Of a stretch of DNA of 64,000 nt, positions 16,416 through 25,956 are shown piece after piece. Location: positions 248,001 to 312,000 of the forward strand of contig NZ_BMTN01000006.1 in the NCBI RefSeq assembly GCF_014649695.1, written 5' to 3'. Position 1 is the stretch's first letter. Each line of letters starts with the position of its first letter. A program made the position numbers and the translations under genes. The stretch comes from Streptomyces kurssanovii (GTDB lineage: Bacteria > Actinomycetota > Actinomycetes > Streptomycetales > Streptomycetaceae). Under the pieces are notes generated by a model. That model did no database searches, was not told the origin of the DNA, and worked only from the letters and a program-made list of their open reading frames with translations.

Positions 16416-16515
16416 CCGCCCGTCACCCGGCACGTAGCGACCGCGACCGCGTTCACGACCGCACCGCTTTCCCCGCTCGCCACTCGTACCTCACCTCTCA
16501 CACGAGGGATTCTTC

Positions 16516-18600
16516 ATGGATGCCATCACCGTGGGCATCGGCGTGCTCATCGCCGTCGTACTGCTCATCGCCGTAGGTCTGCTGCTGATCGTCTCGAGAC
16601 TGTTCCGCAAGGTCGAACAGGGCAAGGCCCTGATCGTCTCCAAGATGCGGAAGGTCGACGTCACCTTCACCGGGCAGGTCGTCCTGCCGGTCCTGCACAA
16701 GGCCGAGACCATGGACATCTCGGTGAAGACCATCGACATCACACGGACCGGCCGTGACGGTCTCATCTGCCGTGACAACATCCGCGCCGACATCCGGATC
16801 TCGTTCTTCGTCCGCGTCAACAAGACCGTCGAGGACGTCATCAAGGTCGCTCAGGCGATCGGCACCGCGCGGGCCAGTGACAAGGAGACGCTGCAGGACC
16901 TGTTCAACGCCAAGTTCTCCGAGGCGCTCAAGACCGTCGGCAAGCAGATGGACTTCACCGACCTCTACACCAAGCGCGACGAGCTCCGGGACCGGATCAT
17001 CCAGCTCATCGGCACCGACCTCAACGGCTACAGCCTCGAGGACGCGGCGATCGACTACCTGGAGCAGACGCCGCTCTCCCAGCTCGACCCCTCCAACGTC
17101 CTCGACGCGCAGGGCATCCGGAAGATCACCGAGATGACGTCCGTCGAGCATGTGCGCACCAACGAGTTCCAGCGCACGGAGGAGAAGGAGATCACCCGGC
17201 AGAACGTCGACGCACGCGAGGCCATTCTCGAGCTGGAGCGCCGGCAGGCCGATGCCGAGATCAAGCAGCGCCGCGAGATCGAGACGGTGCGCGCCCGCGA
17301 GGAGGCCGAGACCGCGCGGGTGATGGAGGAGGAGCGGCTGCGGGCCCAGAGCGCCTTCCTGCGGACCGAGGAGCAGCTCGGCGTGCAGCGCGAGAACCAG
17401 GCACGCGAGGTGGCCGTCGCGGAGAAGAACCGCGAGCGGGTGATCGCCATCGAGAACGAGCGCATCGAGAAGGACCGGCTGCTCGAGGTCATCGCGCGGG
17501 ATCGTGAGACCGCGCTGACCAGGATCGCCGCCGACAAGGAGGTCGAGGCGGAGAAGCGTGAGATCGCCGAGGTCGTGCGGGAGCGGGTCGCCGTGGACCG
17601 TACGGTCGCCGAGCAGGAGGAGTCCATCAAGCGGCTGCGCGCCGTGGAGGAGGCCGAGCGCGAGCGGCAGGCGGTCATCATCGCGGCCGAGGCCGAGGCC
17701 CAGGAGAAGCTGGTCAAGGACATCAAGGCGGCGGAGGCTGCCGAGCAGGCCGCGGTGCACCGGGCGGCGGAGGAGATCACGCTCGCGGAGGCCCGGGTCA
17801 AGTCCGCGGACCTCGACGCCCGCGCCAAGCTGCGGCTCGCCGAGGGCGTCCAGGCGGAGGCCGCGGCGGCGGGTCTCGCGGCCGTCCAGGTGCGTGAGAA
17901 GGAGGCCGACGCGATCGAGAAGGCCGGCCGCGCCGAGGCCGGCGCCGCGCAGGCCCGGCTGCTCGCGGAGGCGGAAGGCGTACGGGCGAAGGGCGCGGCG
18001 GACGCGGCGGCCATCGGCGACAAGCTGAAGGCGGAGGCGGCGGGCCTCACCGAGAAGGCCGCGGCGATGGCGGCCCTCGACGAGGCGTCGCGCGGTCACG
18101 AGGAGTACCGGCTGCGCCTCGAGGCGGAGAAGGACGTACGGCTGGCGGGGCTCGAGGTCCAGCGACAGGTCGCGGAGGCCCAGGCGACGGTGCTGGCCAC
18201 AGGGTTGGAGAACGCCGACATCAGCATCGTCGGCGGGGAGTCCGTCTTCTTCGACCGGCTGATGTCGTCGATCTCGCTCGGCAAGGGCGTGGACTCGTTC
18301 ATGCGGAACTCGGAGACGGCGCAGACGCTGGCGAAGCCGTGGCTGGACGGCACGTCGAGCTTCACCGACGACCTGACGTCGGTCCTCGGTTCGGTGTCGA
18401 CCGGTGATGTGCGGAACCTGACGGTGTCGGCGCTGCTGATGCGGCTGATGAAGTCGGGCGGTGGCGCGCAGCTCCAGCCGCTGCTGGACATGGCCGACCG
18501 GCTCGGCCTCGCCGACACCCCGATCGGGGCGCTCGCGGACGGCCACGCGCCGGCCGGAGCCGGCAGCGCGGCGCTCAACGGCGCGGCCCCGGCCGCCTGA
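16516..18600 (+). CDS. Flotillin / YqiK-type SPFH-domain protein
   Basis: A 694-aa flotillin. One membrane segment lies at 6-28. An SPFH (band 7) domain covers about 30-200 (KVEQGKALIVSKMRKVDVTF; ITRTGRDGLICRDNIRADI). A long Glu/Ala/Arg-rich coiled coil spans about 205-560 (many EAE and AEAEG repeats), and a globular C-terminal region ends in a Gly/Ala tail. Flotillins oligomerise in the membrane and organise microdomains. Start and length fit the YqiK branch. It follows the YqiJ-like gene as in known pairs and is followed by a very strong hairpin. Confidence 0.93.
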   Translation: MDAITVGIGVLIAVVLLIAVGLLLIVSRLFRKVEQGKALIVSKMRKVDVTFTGQVVLPVLHKAETMDISVKTIDITRTGRDGLICRDNIRADIRISFFVRVNKTVEDVIKVAQAIGTARASDKETLQDLFNAKFSEALKTVGKQMDFTDLYTKRDELRDRIIQLIGTDLNGYSLEDAAIDYLEQTPLSQLDPSNVLDAQGIRKITEMTSVEHVRTNEFQRTEEKEITRQNVDAREAILELERRQADAEIKQRREIETVRAREEAETARVMEEERLRAQSAFLRTEEQLGVQRENQAREVAVAEKNRERVIAIENERIEKDRLLEVIARDRETALTRIAADKEVEAEKREIAEVVRERVAVDRTVAEQEESIKRLRAVEEAERERQAVIIAAEAEAQEKLVKDIKAAEAAEQAAVHRAAEEITLAEARVKSADLDARAKLRLAEGVQAEAAAAGLAAVQVREKEADAIEKAGRAEAGAAQARLLAEAEGVRAKGAADAAAIGDKLKAEAAGLTEKAAAMAALDEASRGHEEYRLRLEAEKDVRLAGLEVQRQVAEAQATVLATGLENADISIVGGESVFFDRLMSSISLGKGVDSFMRNSETAQTLAKPWLDGTSSFTDDLTSVLGSVSTGDVRNLTVSALLMRLMKSGGGAQLQPLLDMADRLGLADTPIGALADGHAPAGAGSAALNGAAPAA

Positions 18601-18665
18601 AACCACCCGCACACGCACCGGTGCTGCCGGACGGGGGTCAGCAGCGCCGGGCGGGTGCGGGTCGG

Positions 18666-18711
18666 GTCCCCACCGTCCGTGGCGTACGGCGCCGCCACGG
18701 ACGGTGGGGAC
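18666..18711 (+). terminator. Very strong hairpin between flotillin and ATPase genes
   Basis: A perfect 19-bp stem (left arm GTCCCCACCGTCCGTGGCG, 18666-18684) with an 8-nt loop, 65 bp after the flotillin stop. It would terminate or attenuate transcription into the ATPase gene, which then needs its own promoter in 18712-18873 or readthrough. Confidence 0.8.
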
Positions 18712-18873
18712 ACCCGCCGACCACACGTTGGCGAGACGACGACATCCCCGTGGGCTCCGCGAGGCCGGAGCCCACCACAGCCGGGAAGCGGCAGGCCGGA
18801 AGGGCCTCATCCGGTCCCGCCGGCAGACGCACCTCGGGCCGCGCGCCCCTCGCAGGAAGCGAGCACAGCCACC

Positions 18874-21800
18874 ATGACCACGCACATCACCGAAGAGCCG
18901 CACGCCGGCAGCCTGGACTCCGGGACGTACGAGGTGCTGCGCGACCGGCTCGGCGCCCAGGCGGCGGAGCTCGCCCGGCGGGCCGAGGACCTCAACACCC
19001 GCCGTATCGACACCTTCGGCTCGATGGAGCTGCGGCTCACCGGCACCGAGCACCTCCGCACCGAGAGCAACAGCGTGCCGCGTGACATCGTCGCCGTCGG
19101 CGACCGTCTGCTGCTCGGCCACAACGTGTCGCCGGGGCTGCGTGCGCGGACCACGGTCGGTGACGTCTTCGCCGTCCACGACCGCGAGTTGCACCGGCTC
19201 GCGGAGGACGCGGTGCCGGGCCTCCTCGACGATCCCGCCTTCCGCGGCGAGTTCGAGGCGCTGCACCGCTACTACCAGGGTGCCCGTCTCCTCCGGCTGC
19301 GCCGCGTCGACGGCCGGCTGCTGGCCGTCTTCCGGACCGGCGACAAGGCCGACGACATCCGGGTGCTGCGCTGGGAGCTGACACCGGACGGGGGCGCACG
19401 TTTCCTCGACGCGCGGGGCGAGCGTGACCATGTGCTCCCGCCGTCGCACGACTTCGAGTGGACGGCCGCCACTCGCGACGACCATGTGCTCGGCCGCCAT
19501 CCGCATGTGTCCGTCGGCGGTGAGGTGTTCGTCTCGACCGTCGGCGGCTTCCTGACGGTGAAGACCGAGGACGACACGGAGACGGCCGAGGGCATCCACG
19601 CCGAGCCGGTCGTCGAACCGCTCCAGTCCCTCGGGGACGCCGAGATCGAGTACGCCCGTGTCGGTCCGCTCGTCCTGCTGCGCGTCCGCCCGTACAAGGA
19701 GGAGGCGTACCGCCACCTCGTCCACAACACGGCCACGGGGACGGTGGTGCGGCTGGACGGCATCGGGCAGGCGTGCCGCAGGCTGCCCGAGGAGCAAGGG
19801 ATCGTCTTCCCCGGCGGCTACTACCTCACGGCGAGCGGCACCGCGCGGACCTTCGACATCGACGCCGGGCTGATCGGCGCGCTCGAGTTCGAGCGGACGG
19901 TACGGTCACCGAACGGCGAGGACGTGATGTTCGCCTTCCATGCCCGTGTGGAGGGCCGGAGCCTGCTGCTGCCGTACAACGTGATCCGCAAGGCCGTGGC
20001 CACTCCGCTGCTCTGCCAGGGCTACGCCGTCTTCGAGGACGGCACGCTGCTGGTGCTGCGCGCCGACGGCGAGGAGCCGGGCATGGTCCACCCGACCCAG
20101 CGCTGGCAGTCGCCGTTCGTCTCCGACACCTACGCCGCTGCCCGCCCCGTCGGAGAGGGTCCGCTGGCCGTCGTCGGCAACGCGGACCTGGTGCGCGGCA
20201 TCTCCGACTGCCTGTCCCTGGCCCGTGCCGTCACAGGGACCCAGGACCGCCCCACCACCGGCGTCTACGAGGCGCTGTTCGCCGCCTGCGCCCGTGCCGT
20301 GGACGCGTACCACTGGCTCGCCGACCCCGAGCTGGGCGACCTCGGTACCCCGCTCGCCGGGATGCGGGCGACGGCCGGGCAGATCGTCACCGAGTACGAG
20401 ACCGTGCGGGAGCTGACGGCACAGGCCGCCCGGGCGCTGGACGAGGCGGCGGCGCGGATCGCCGGACAGGTGCGCCGGCTGCGGGGCGCGACGCCGCGCG
20501 GCGCGAGCGAGTGGGTCGAGGGGCTGACCGGGCTGCGCCGCGCACAGGGCGAGCTGATCACGCTCAAGGAGCTGCGGTACGCCGACACCGGCCGCATCGA
20601 GGCTCTCGCCGCGGACACCGACGCCGACATCGCGTCCTTCGCGCAGCGGGCCGTGACGTTCCTGGGGCGCGAGGACGCCTTCGCTGGGCACCACGTCGAG
20701 ATCGAGCGGCTGACGGCGGAGGCGGATGCGATCGGAACCGTCGCGGAGGCCGTACCGGTCGGCGAGCGCCTCGACGCGCAGGCGGAGGGTCTGCGTACGG
20801 TCACCGAGGTGGTCGCCGGCCTGGACATCGGTGACGCGGTCGTCCGTACCTCGGTCCTGGAGCGGATCGCGGAGGTGCTCGGCGGTGTCAACCGGGCCCG
20901 GGCCACGCTCGACGGACGCCGCAGGGAGCTCCTCGCAAGCGAGGGCAAGGCGGAGTTCGCGGCGGAACTGGCCCTGCTGGGTCAGGCGGTGACGGGTGCA
21001 CTCGCCGTCGCCTCCGACCCACAGGCATGCGACGAGCAGCTCGCCGCCCTGCTGCTGCGCCTGGAGAACCTGGAGTCACGGTTCGCCGAGTCCGACGACT
21101 TCCTGGCGCAGCTGGGTGCGAAGCGGAACGAGGTGTACGAGGCGTTCTCGTCGCGGCGGCAGACCCTCCAGGACGCGCGCGCCCGGCGTGCCGAGCGGCT
21201 GGCGGGGTCGGCGGAACGGGTCCTGGAGACGATCTCCCGGCGGCTCACGAACCTCGGCGACACCGACGCGATCAACACCTACTTCGCCTCCGATCCGATG
21301 GTCGCGAAGGTCCGCCGCACCGCGGACGAGCTGCGGGAACTGGGCGACGGGGCACGGGCGGAGGAGCTCGAGGGGCGGCTGAAGGCCGCTCGCCAGGAGG
21401 CGGCACGGGCCCTGCGCGACCGGACCGACCTGTACGCGGACGGCGGCTCCGCCATCCGGCTCGGCCGCCACCGGTTCGCGGTGAACACCCAGCCGTTCGA
21501 GCTGACGCTCGTGCCGCAGGGCGACGGACTCGCGTTCGCGCTCACCGGCACGGACTACCGTTCACCGGTCACCGACGCGGCAGCTCCCGGCTTCGCGGAC
21601 ACCCGCCCGTACTGGGAGCAGACGCTTCCCTCGGAGAACGCGTCGGTGTACCGCGCCGAGCACTTGGCCGTCCGGCTGCTCGACCGGCACGGCGCCGCGG
21701 CCCTGGCAGGCGCCGACCTCCCCGACCTCGTACGGAAGGCGGCCGAGGCGTCCTACGACGAGGGCTACGAGCGCGGTGTGCACGACCACGACGCGGTCCT

Positions 21801-23835
21801 CATCCTCGGTGCGCTGCTGCGGCTCCACGAACGTGCCGGGCTGCTGCGCCATCCCCCGGGGGCACGGGCGACGGCGCAGCTGTTCTGGGCGCACGGCACC
21901 GACGAGGCCCGGCGCACCGCGTGGACGCGGCGGGCGGTGTCGCTGGCGCGTGCCCGGGAGACGTTCGGTCTGGCGCCGGCGATCGGCGCGTTCCGGGCCG
22001 AGATGGCACGGGAGATGGGGGACGCCCTCGCCGCGGAGTACCTCTTCGAAGAGCTGACGTGCGGCCCTGACGGCTTTGTGACGAGCGCATCCGCGCGCAC
22101 TCTGCTGGAGAAGTTCCGCCGCACGGTGGGCACTTCCGCGTACGAGGAGGACCTGGCGGCCCTCGGCGACGACCTCCCGGCCCGCCGGCAGGTCGTGGAG
22201 AACTGGCTGGGCGCCTGCACCGAGGCGACCGGGGCCGACGCCACCGACCTCGCGGAGGCCGTCGCGGTCGAGCTCTGCCCCGGCCTCGCCCGGTACGACT
22301 GCACGGCGCAGCTCACCGAGCGGGTCGAGGGACTGCTCGGCAGCCATCCGCTCGTCGAGCGCCGCTCGATGACCGTACGGATCGACGAACTGCCGGCCCG
22401 TGCCCGGCACTTCCGCGAGGAGGTGGCCCCGGGGTACCGCGCGTACCAGCAGCGCAGGACCGCCCTGGCGGCCGCCGAGCGGGACATGCTGCGCCTGGAC
22501 GAGCACCGGCCCCGCGTGATGCCGGCGTTCGTGCGCAACCGGCTCATCGATGAGGTCTATCTGCCGCTGATCGGCGACAACCTGGCCAAGCAGCTCGGCA
22601 CCGCCGACGAGTCCCGGCGCACCGACAGCAACGGGCTGCTCCTGCTGGTCTCCCCGCCCGGCTACGGCAAGACGACGCTCATGGAGTACGTCGCCGACCG
22701 GCTCGGCCTGCTCCTGGTCAAGGTCGACGGGCCCGCGCTGGGCCATGCGGTGACCTCGCTGGACCCCGAGGAGGCACCGAACGCGACGGCCCGCCAGGAG
22801 GTCCAGAAGATCAATTTCGCCCTGGAGGCAGGCAGCAACGTCCTGTTGTACCTGGACGACATCCAGCACACCTCGCCCGAGCTGCTGCAGAAGTTCATCT
22901 CCCTGTGCGACGCGCAGCGCCGCATGGAGGGCGTGTGGCGGGGGGCGAGCCGCACCTACGACCTGCGCGGGAAGCGCTTCGCGGTGTGCATGGCGGGCAA
23001 CCCGTACACCGAGTCGGGGCAGCGGTTCCGGATCCCGGACATGCTCGCGAACCGTGCCGACGTGTGGAACCTGGGTGACGTGCTGACGGGTAAGGAAGAC
23101 GTGTTCGCGCTGAGCTTCGTCGAGAACGCGCTCACCTCCCACCCGCTGCTGGCTCCCCTGGCCGGCCGCGACCGAGCCGAACTGGAGCTGCTGGTCCGCC
23201 TCGCGTCCGGGGAGGCGACCGTGCGGGCCGACATGCTCGGCCACTCCTACGCACCGGCCGAGCTGGAACAGATCCTGGCTGTCCTGCGGCATCTTCTGAC
23301 CGCCCGTCGCACGGTCCTCGCCGTGAACTCGGCGTACATCGCCTCCGCGGCGAGCAGTGACGAGACCCGTTCGGAACCGCCGTTCCGGCTCCAGGGCTCC
23401 TACCGCAACATGAACAAGATCGTGGAGCGGATCAGCCCGGTGATGAACGACGCCGAGCTGGCGGCCGTGATCGAGGACCACTACGCGGGCGAGGCCCAGA
23501 CGCTGACGACGGGCGCCGAGGCGGCCCTGCTCAAGCTGGCGGAGCTGCGGGGGACGCTCACCGGGGAACAGGAAGCGCGGTGGGAGGAGATCAGGACGCG
23601 GTACGTGCGCGCCCAGGCCCTCGGCGGACCGGACGGCGACCCGCTGACACGTGCCGTCGCCGCTCTCGGGCTGCTCGCCGACCGGGTGGCGGCCGTCGAG
23701 TCCGCGATCACGCGGGCCGCCGACCCGCGCCACCTTCTGGCACGGCCACAGGGACGCCACGCGGCTCAGGCGGCTTCCCCGGCGGGGCCGGCGGGCCCCG
23801 CGTCGTCCGACGGCGGGCCCGTGGCACCCGACTGA
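18874..23835 (+). CDS. Giant flotillin-associated AAA-type ATPase (DNA repair ATPase-like family)
   Basis: A 1653-aa protein. ATG 18874 is chosen since the upstream in-frame extension covers a terminator hairpin and is not coding in character. The first 480 residues are strand-rich (a beta-propeller-like look: VFRTGDKADDIRVLRWELTP). A long helical region with coiled-coil character spans about 500-950. An ATPase module lies near the C-terminus: Walker A PPGYGKTT with Lys1266 and Walker B LLYLDDIQ with Asp1328/Asp1329, followed by NRADVWNLGDVL. Proteins of this type are commonly labelled DNA repair ATPase and are encoded next to flotillin-like genes; a DNA repair role has no support in this sequence. 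It is more likely a mechanochemical ATPase working with the membrane scaffold. Confidence 0.8.
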   Translation: MTTHITEEPHAGSLDSGTYEVLRDRLGAQAAELARRAEDLNTRRIDTFGSMELRLTGTEHLRTESNSVPRDIVAVGDRLLLGHNVSPGLRARTTVGDVFAVHDRELHRLAEDAVPGLLDDPAFRGEFEALHRYYQGARLLRLRRVDGRLLAVFRTGDKADDIRVLRWELTPDGGARFLDARGERDHVLPPSHDFEWTAATRDDHVLGRHPHVSVGGEVFVSTVGGFLTVKTEDDTETAEGIHAEPVVEPLQSLGDAEIEYARVGPLVLLRVRPYKEEAYRHLVHNTATGTVVRLDGIGQACRRLPEEQGIVFPGGYYLTASGTARTFDIDAGLIGALEFERTVRSPNGEDVMFAFHARVEGRSLLLPYNVIRKAVATPLLCQGYAVFEDGTLLVLRADGEEPGMVHPTQRWQSPFVSDTYAAARPVGEGPLAVVGNADLVRGISDCLSLARAVTGTQDRPTTGVYEALFAACARAVDAYHWLADPELGDLGTPLAGMRATAGQIVTEYETVRELTAQAARALDEAAARIAGQVRRLRGATPRGASEWVEGLTGLRRAQGELITLKELRYADTGRIEALAADTDADIASFAQRAVTFLGREDAFAGHHVEIERLTAEADAIGTVAEAVPVGERLDAQAEGLRTVTEVVAGLDIGDAVVRTSVLERIAEVLGGVNRARATLDGRRRELLASEGKAEFAAELALLGQAVTGALAVASDPQACDEQLAALLLRLENLESRFAESDDFLAQLGAKRNEVYEAFSSRRQTLQDARARRAERLAGSAERVLETISRRLTNLGDTDAINTYFASDPMVAKVRRTADELRELGDGARAEELEGRLKAARQEAARALRDRTDLYADGGSAIRLGRHRFAVNTQPFELTLVPQGDGLAFALTGTDYRSPVTDAAAPGFADTRPYWEQTLPSENASVYRAEHLAVRLLDRHGAAALAGADLPDLVRKAAEASYDEGYERGVHDHDAVLILGALLRLHERAGLLRHPPGARATAQLFWAHGTDEARRTAWTRRAVSLARARETFGLAPAIGAFRAEMAREMGDALAAEYLFEELTCGPDGFVTSASARTLLEKFRRTVGTSAYEEDLAALGDDLPARRQVVENWLGACTEATGADATDLAEAVAVELCPGLARYDCTAQLTERVEGLLGSHPLVERRSMTVRIDELPARARHFREEVAPGYRAYQQRRTALAAAERDMLRLDEHRPRVMPAFVRNRLIDEVYLPLIGDNLAKQLGTADESRRTDSNGLLLLVSPPGYGKTTLMEYVADRLGLLLVKVDGPALGHAVTSLDPEEAPNATARQEVQKINFALEAGSNVLLYLDDIQHTSPELLQKFISLCDAQRRMEGVWRGASRTYDLRGKRFAVCMAGNPYTESGQRFRIPDMLANRADVWNLGDVLTGKEDVFALSFVENALTSHPLLAPLAGRDRAELELLVRLASGEATVRADMLGHSYAPAELEQILAVLRHLLTARRTVLAVNSAYIASAASSDETRSEPPFRLQGSYRNMNKIVERISPVMNDAELAAVIEDHYAGEAQTLTTGAEAALLKLAELRGTLTGEQEARWEEIRTRYVRAQALGGPDGDPLTRAVAALGLLADRVAAVESAITRAADPRHLLARPQGRHAAQAASPAGPAGPASSDGGPVAPD

Positions 23836-23862
23836 CCGCCCGCTGCCGGGGCGGCGCCGTCG

Positions 23863-23930
23863 CCGGGCGGCGGGCGGCGGGCGGCGGAAGGCGGGCGGCG
23901 GGCGGCGGGCGGCGGAAGGCGGGCGGCGGA
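23863..23930. repeat. G/C-only low-complexity repeat
   Basis: Interleaved GGCGGGCGGCGG and GGCGGAAGGCGG units between the ATPase gene and the S9 peptidase gene. No gene, and no clear terminator symmetry. Confidence 0.7.
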
Positions 23931-24054
23931 CCTTGGCGGGGCTGCCGATCGACCGCCCGCTTCCGGTGCCGTTCGCCCGGCCGGAAGCAGGTGCAGCGGC
24001 GAAGTTATCAACAGGCTGCGGAGGACGCGGGCGAAATCCGCTTTCATTGAGGGC

Positions 24055-25887
24055 ATGAGCGACGCACCCACCACGCCCGACATGCCCGTCAGCCCTTCCG
24101 TGCCCGACTGGGAGAAGCGGTTCCGGGCGCCGCGCGTCTCGCTGCCCGACTGGGCGGAGGACGCACCGGACCGTTCCCTCTTCGTCTCGAACGCGACGGG
24201 GACGTACGAGCTGTACGCCTGGGACCGGTCGACGGGCGAGCAGCGCCAGGCCACCGACCGGCCGAACGGCACGACGGACGGGATACTCACGCCTGACGGC
24301 GAGGCCGTCTGGTGGTTCTCCGACACAGACGGCGACGAGTTCGGCGTCTGGATGCGGCAGCCGTTCCACGGCGGGGACGACGTGCCCGCCGCGCCCGGTC
24401 TGGAGCCCTCCTACCCGGCGGGTCTCGCCATCGGCCGGGACGGCACCACCGCTGTCGTCGGCCGCTCCACCGACGAGGACGGCACGACGATCCATGTCGT
24501 ACGGGAGGGTGCGGCGCCCGTCGAGATCTACCGGCACCGGGAGTCGGCGGGCGTGGGCGATCTCTCGCACGACGGCTCGCTGCTCGCGATCGAGCACACC
24601 GAACACGGCGACGCCATGCACTCCGCGCTGCGCGTGACCCGCCTCGACGGCAGCACGGTCGCCGAGCTGGACGACACCCGCGGCGGCACGGTGGAGCTGG
24701 GCCTCGAGGTGCTCGGTTTCGCGCCGGTCGACGGCGACACCAGGCTGCTGGTCGGCCACCAGCGGCGCGGCCGGTGGGAGCCGATGATCTGGGACATCGC
24801 CTCCGGCGAGGAGACCGAGCTCGGCATCGAGCTGCCGGGCGATGTGAACGCCGAGTGGTATCCGGACGGTTCCGCGCTGCTGATCGCGCACAGCTTCGAG
24901 GCACGCGGCGAGCTGTGGCGCTACGACCTGGCGACGCGCGCGCTGACACAGATCGAGACCCCGGCCGGCTCGGTCTCCGGCGCGACGGCCAGGCCGGACC
25001 GCACGGTGGAGTACCTGTGGTCGTCGGCGGCCCAGCCCCCGAGTGTCCGCTCGACCGGCGGCGGCGTGGTTCTCGACCCTCCTGGAATGAAGGCACCCGC
25101 CTCGGTGCCGGTCGAGGACGTCTGGGTCGAAGGCCCCGGCGGCCGTATCCACGCCTTGGTGCAGAAGCCGGCCGGTACGGACGGCCCGCTGCCCACCGTC
25201 TTCGAGATCCACGGCGGCCCCGCCTGGCACGACAGCGACTCGTTCGCGGCGGGTCCCGCCGCCTGGATCGACCACGGCTACGCGGTCGTCCGCGTGAACT
25301 ACCGGGGCTCCACGGGCTACGGCCGCGAGTGGACGGACGCGCTGAAGCACCGCGTCGGGCTGATCGAGCTGGAGGACATCACGGCGGTCCGCGAGTGGGC
25401 GGTCGGCTCGGGCCTCGCCGACCCGTCGAAGCTGGTCCTGGCGGGCGGCTCATGGGGCGGCTATCTCACCCTGCTGGGCCTCGGCACCCAGCCGGAGGCA
25501 TGGGCGGTCGGCCTGGCGGCGGTCCCGGTCGCCGACTTCGTCACCTCGTACCACGACGAGATGGAGAATCTGAAGGCGCTGGACCGCACGCTGTTCGGCG
25601 GCAGCCCTGAAGAGGTGCCGGAGCGTTACGAGGCCTCGTCACCGCTGACGTATGTGGACGCGGTGCGGGCCCCGGTCTACATCTCGGCCGGTGTCAACGA
25701 CCCGCGGTGCCCCATACGGCAGATCGACAACTACGTGGACAGGCTGGCGGCCCGGGGCGCGGCCCACGAGGTGTACCGGTACGACGCGGGGCACGGCTCC
25801 CTGGTGGTGGAGGAGCGGATCAAGCAGGTGCGGCTGGAGATCGACTTCGCGGAGAGGCATCTGAAGGGGGCGGCGACGCAGCGGTGA
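24055..25887 (+). CDS. S9 family peptidase (prolyl oligopeptidase / acylaminoacyl-peptidase type)
   Basis: A 610-aa cytoplasmic serine peptidase; no signal peptide. The N-terminal 330 residues form a beta-propeller (repeating YELYAWDRSTGE, ELWRYDLATRAL). The alpha/beta-hydrolase domain follows: oxyanion region EIHGGPAW, nucleophile Ser466 in GGSWGG, Asp549 in NDPRCP and His580 in GHGS. All three catalytic residues are present, so it should be active on short peptides, probably unblocking or trimming N-terminal residues. It stands alone, 219 bp after the ATPase gene. Confidence 0.9.
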   Translation: MSDAPTTPDMPVSPSVPDWEKRFRAPRVSLPDWAEDAPDRSLFVSNATGTYELYAWDRSTGEQRQATDRPNGTTDGILTPDGEAVWWFSDTDGDEFGVWMRQPFHGGDDVPAAPGLEPSYPAGLAIGRDGTTAVVGRSTDEDGTTIHVVREGAAPVEIYRHRESAGVGDLSHDGSLLAIEHTEHGDAMHSALRVTRLDGSTVAELDDTRGGTVELGLEVLGFAPVDGDTRLLVGHQRRGRWEPMIWDIASGEETELGIELPGDVNAEWYPDGSALLIAHSFEARGELWRYDLATRALTQIETPAGSVSGATARPDRTVEYLWSSAAQPPSVRSTGGGVVLDPPGMKAPASVPVEDVWVEGPGGRIHALVQKPAGTDGPLPTVFEIHGGPAWHDSDSFAAGPAAWIDHGYAVVRVNYRGSTGYGREWTDALKHRVGLIELEDITAVREWAVGSGLADPSKLVLAGGSWGGYLTLLGLGTQPEAWAVGLAAVPVADFVTSYHDEMENLKALDRTLFGGSPEEVPERYEASSPLTYVDAVRAPVYISAGVNDPRCPIRQIDNYVDRLAARGAAHEVYRYDAGHGSLVVEERIKQVRLEIDFAERHLKGAATQR

Positions 25888-25956
25888 CCTGGCGGGACCG
25901 GCCCGGTCGGCGGCCCCGGCACCAAGAACGGCCGGGGTGTTCCGTACCGTGGAGGG

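Noticed and set aside
16498-19797. Long open frame of about 1100 codons on the minus strand opposite the flotillin gene
   Set aside because: A GC-driven antisense frame; the plus strand has clear SPFH and ATPase domains with proper starts.
23863-23930. Short repeats that might be a CRISPR-like array
   Set aside because: Units are overlapping G/C low-complexity tracts without regular spacers.
24000-24015. GTTATCAACAGG resembling a DnaA box
   Set aside because: One mismatch to consensus, isolated, and next to the start of a metabolic gene.
21562-25350. Long open minus-strand frame opposite the ATPase and S9 peptidase genes
   Set aside because: It crosses two well-supported plus-strand genes and has low-complexity composition typical of antisense frames in high-GC DNA.
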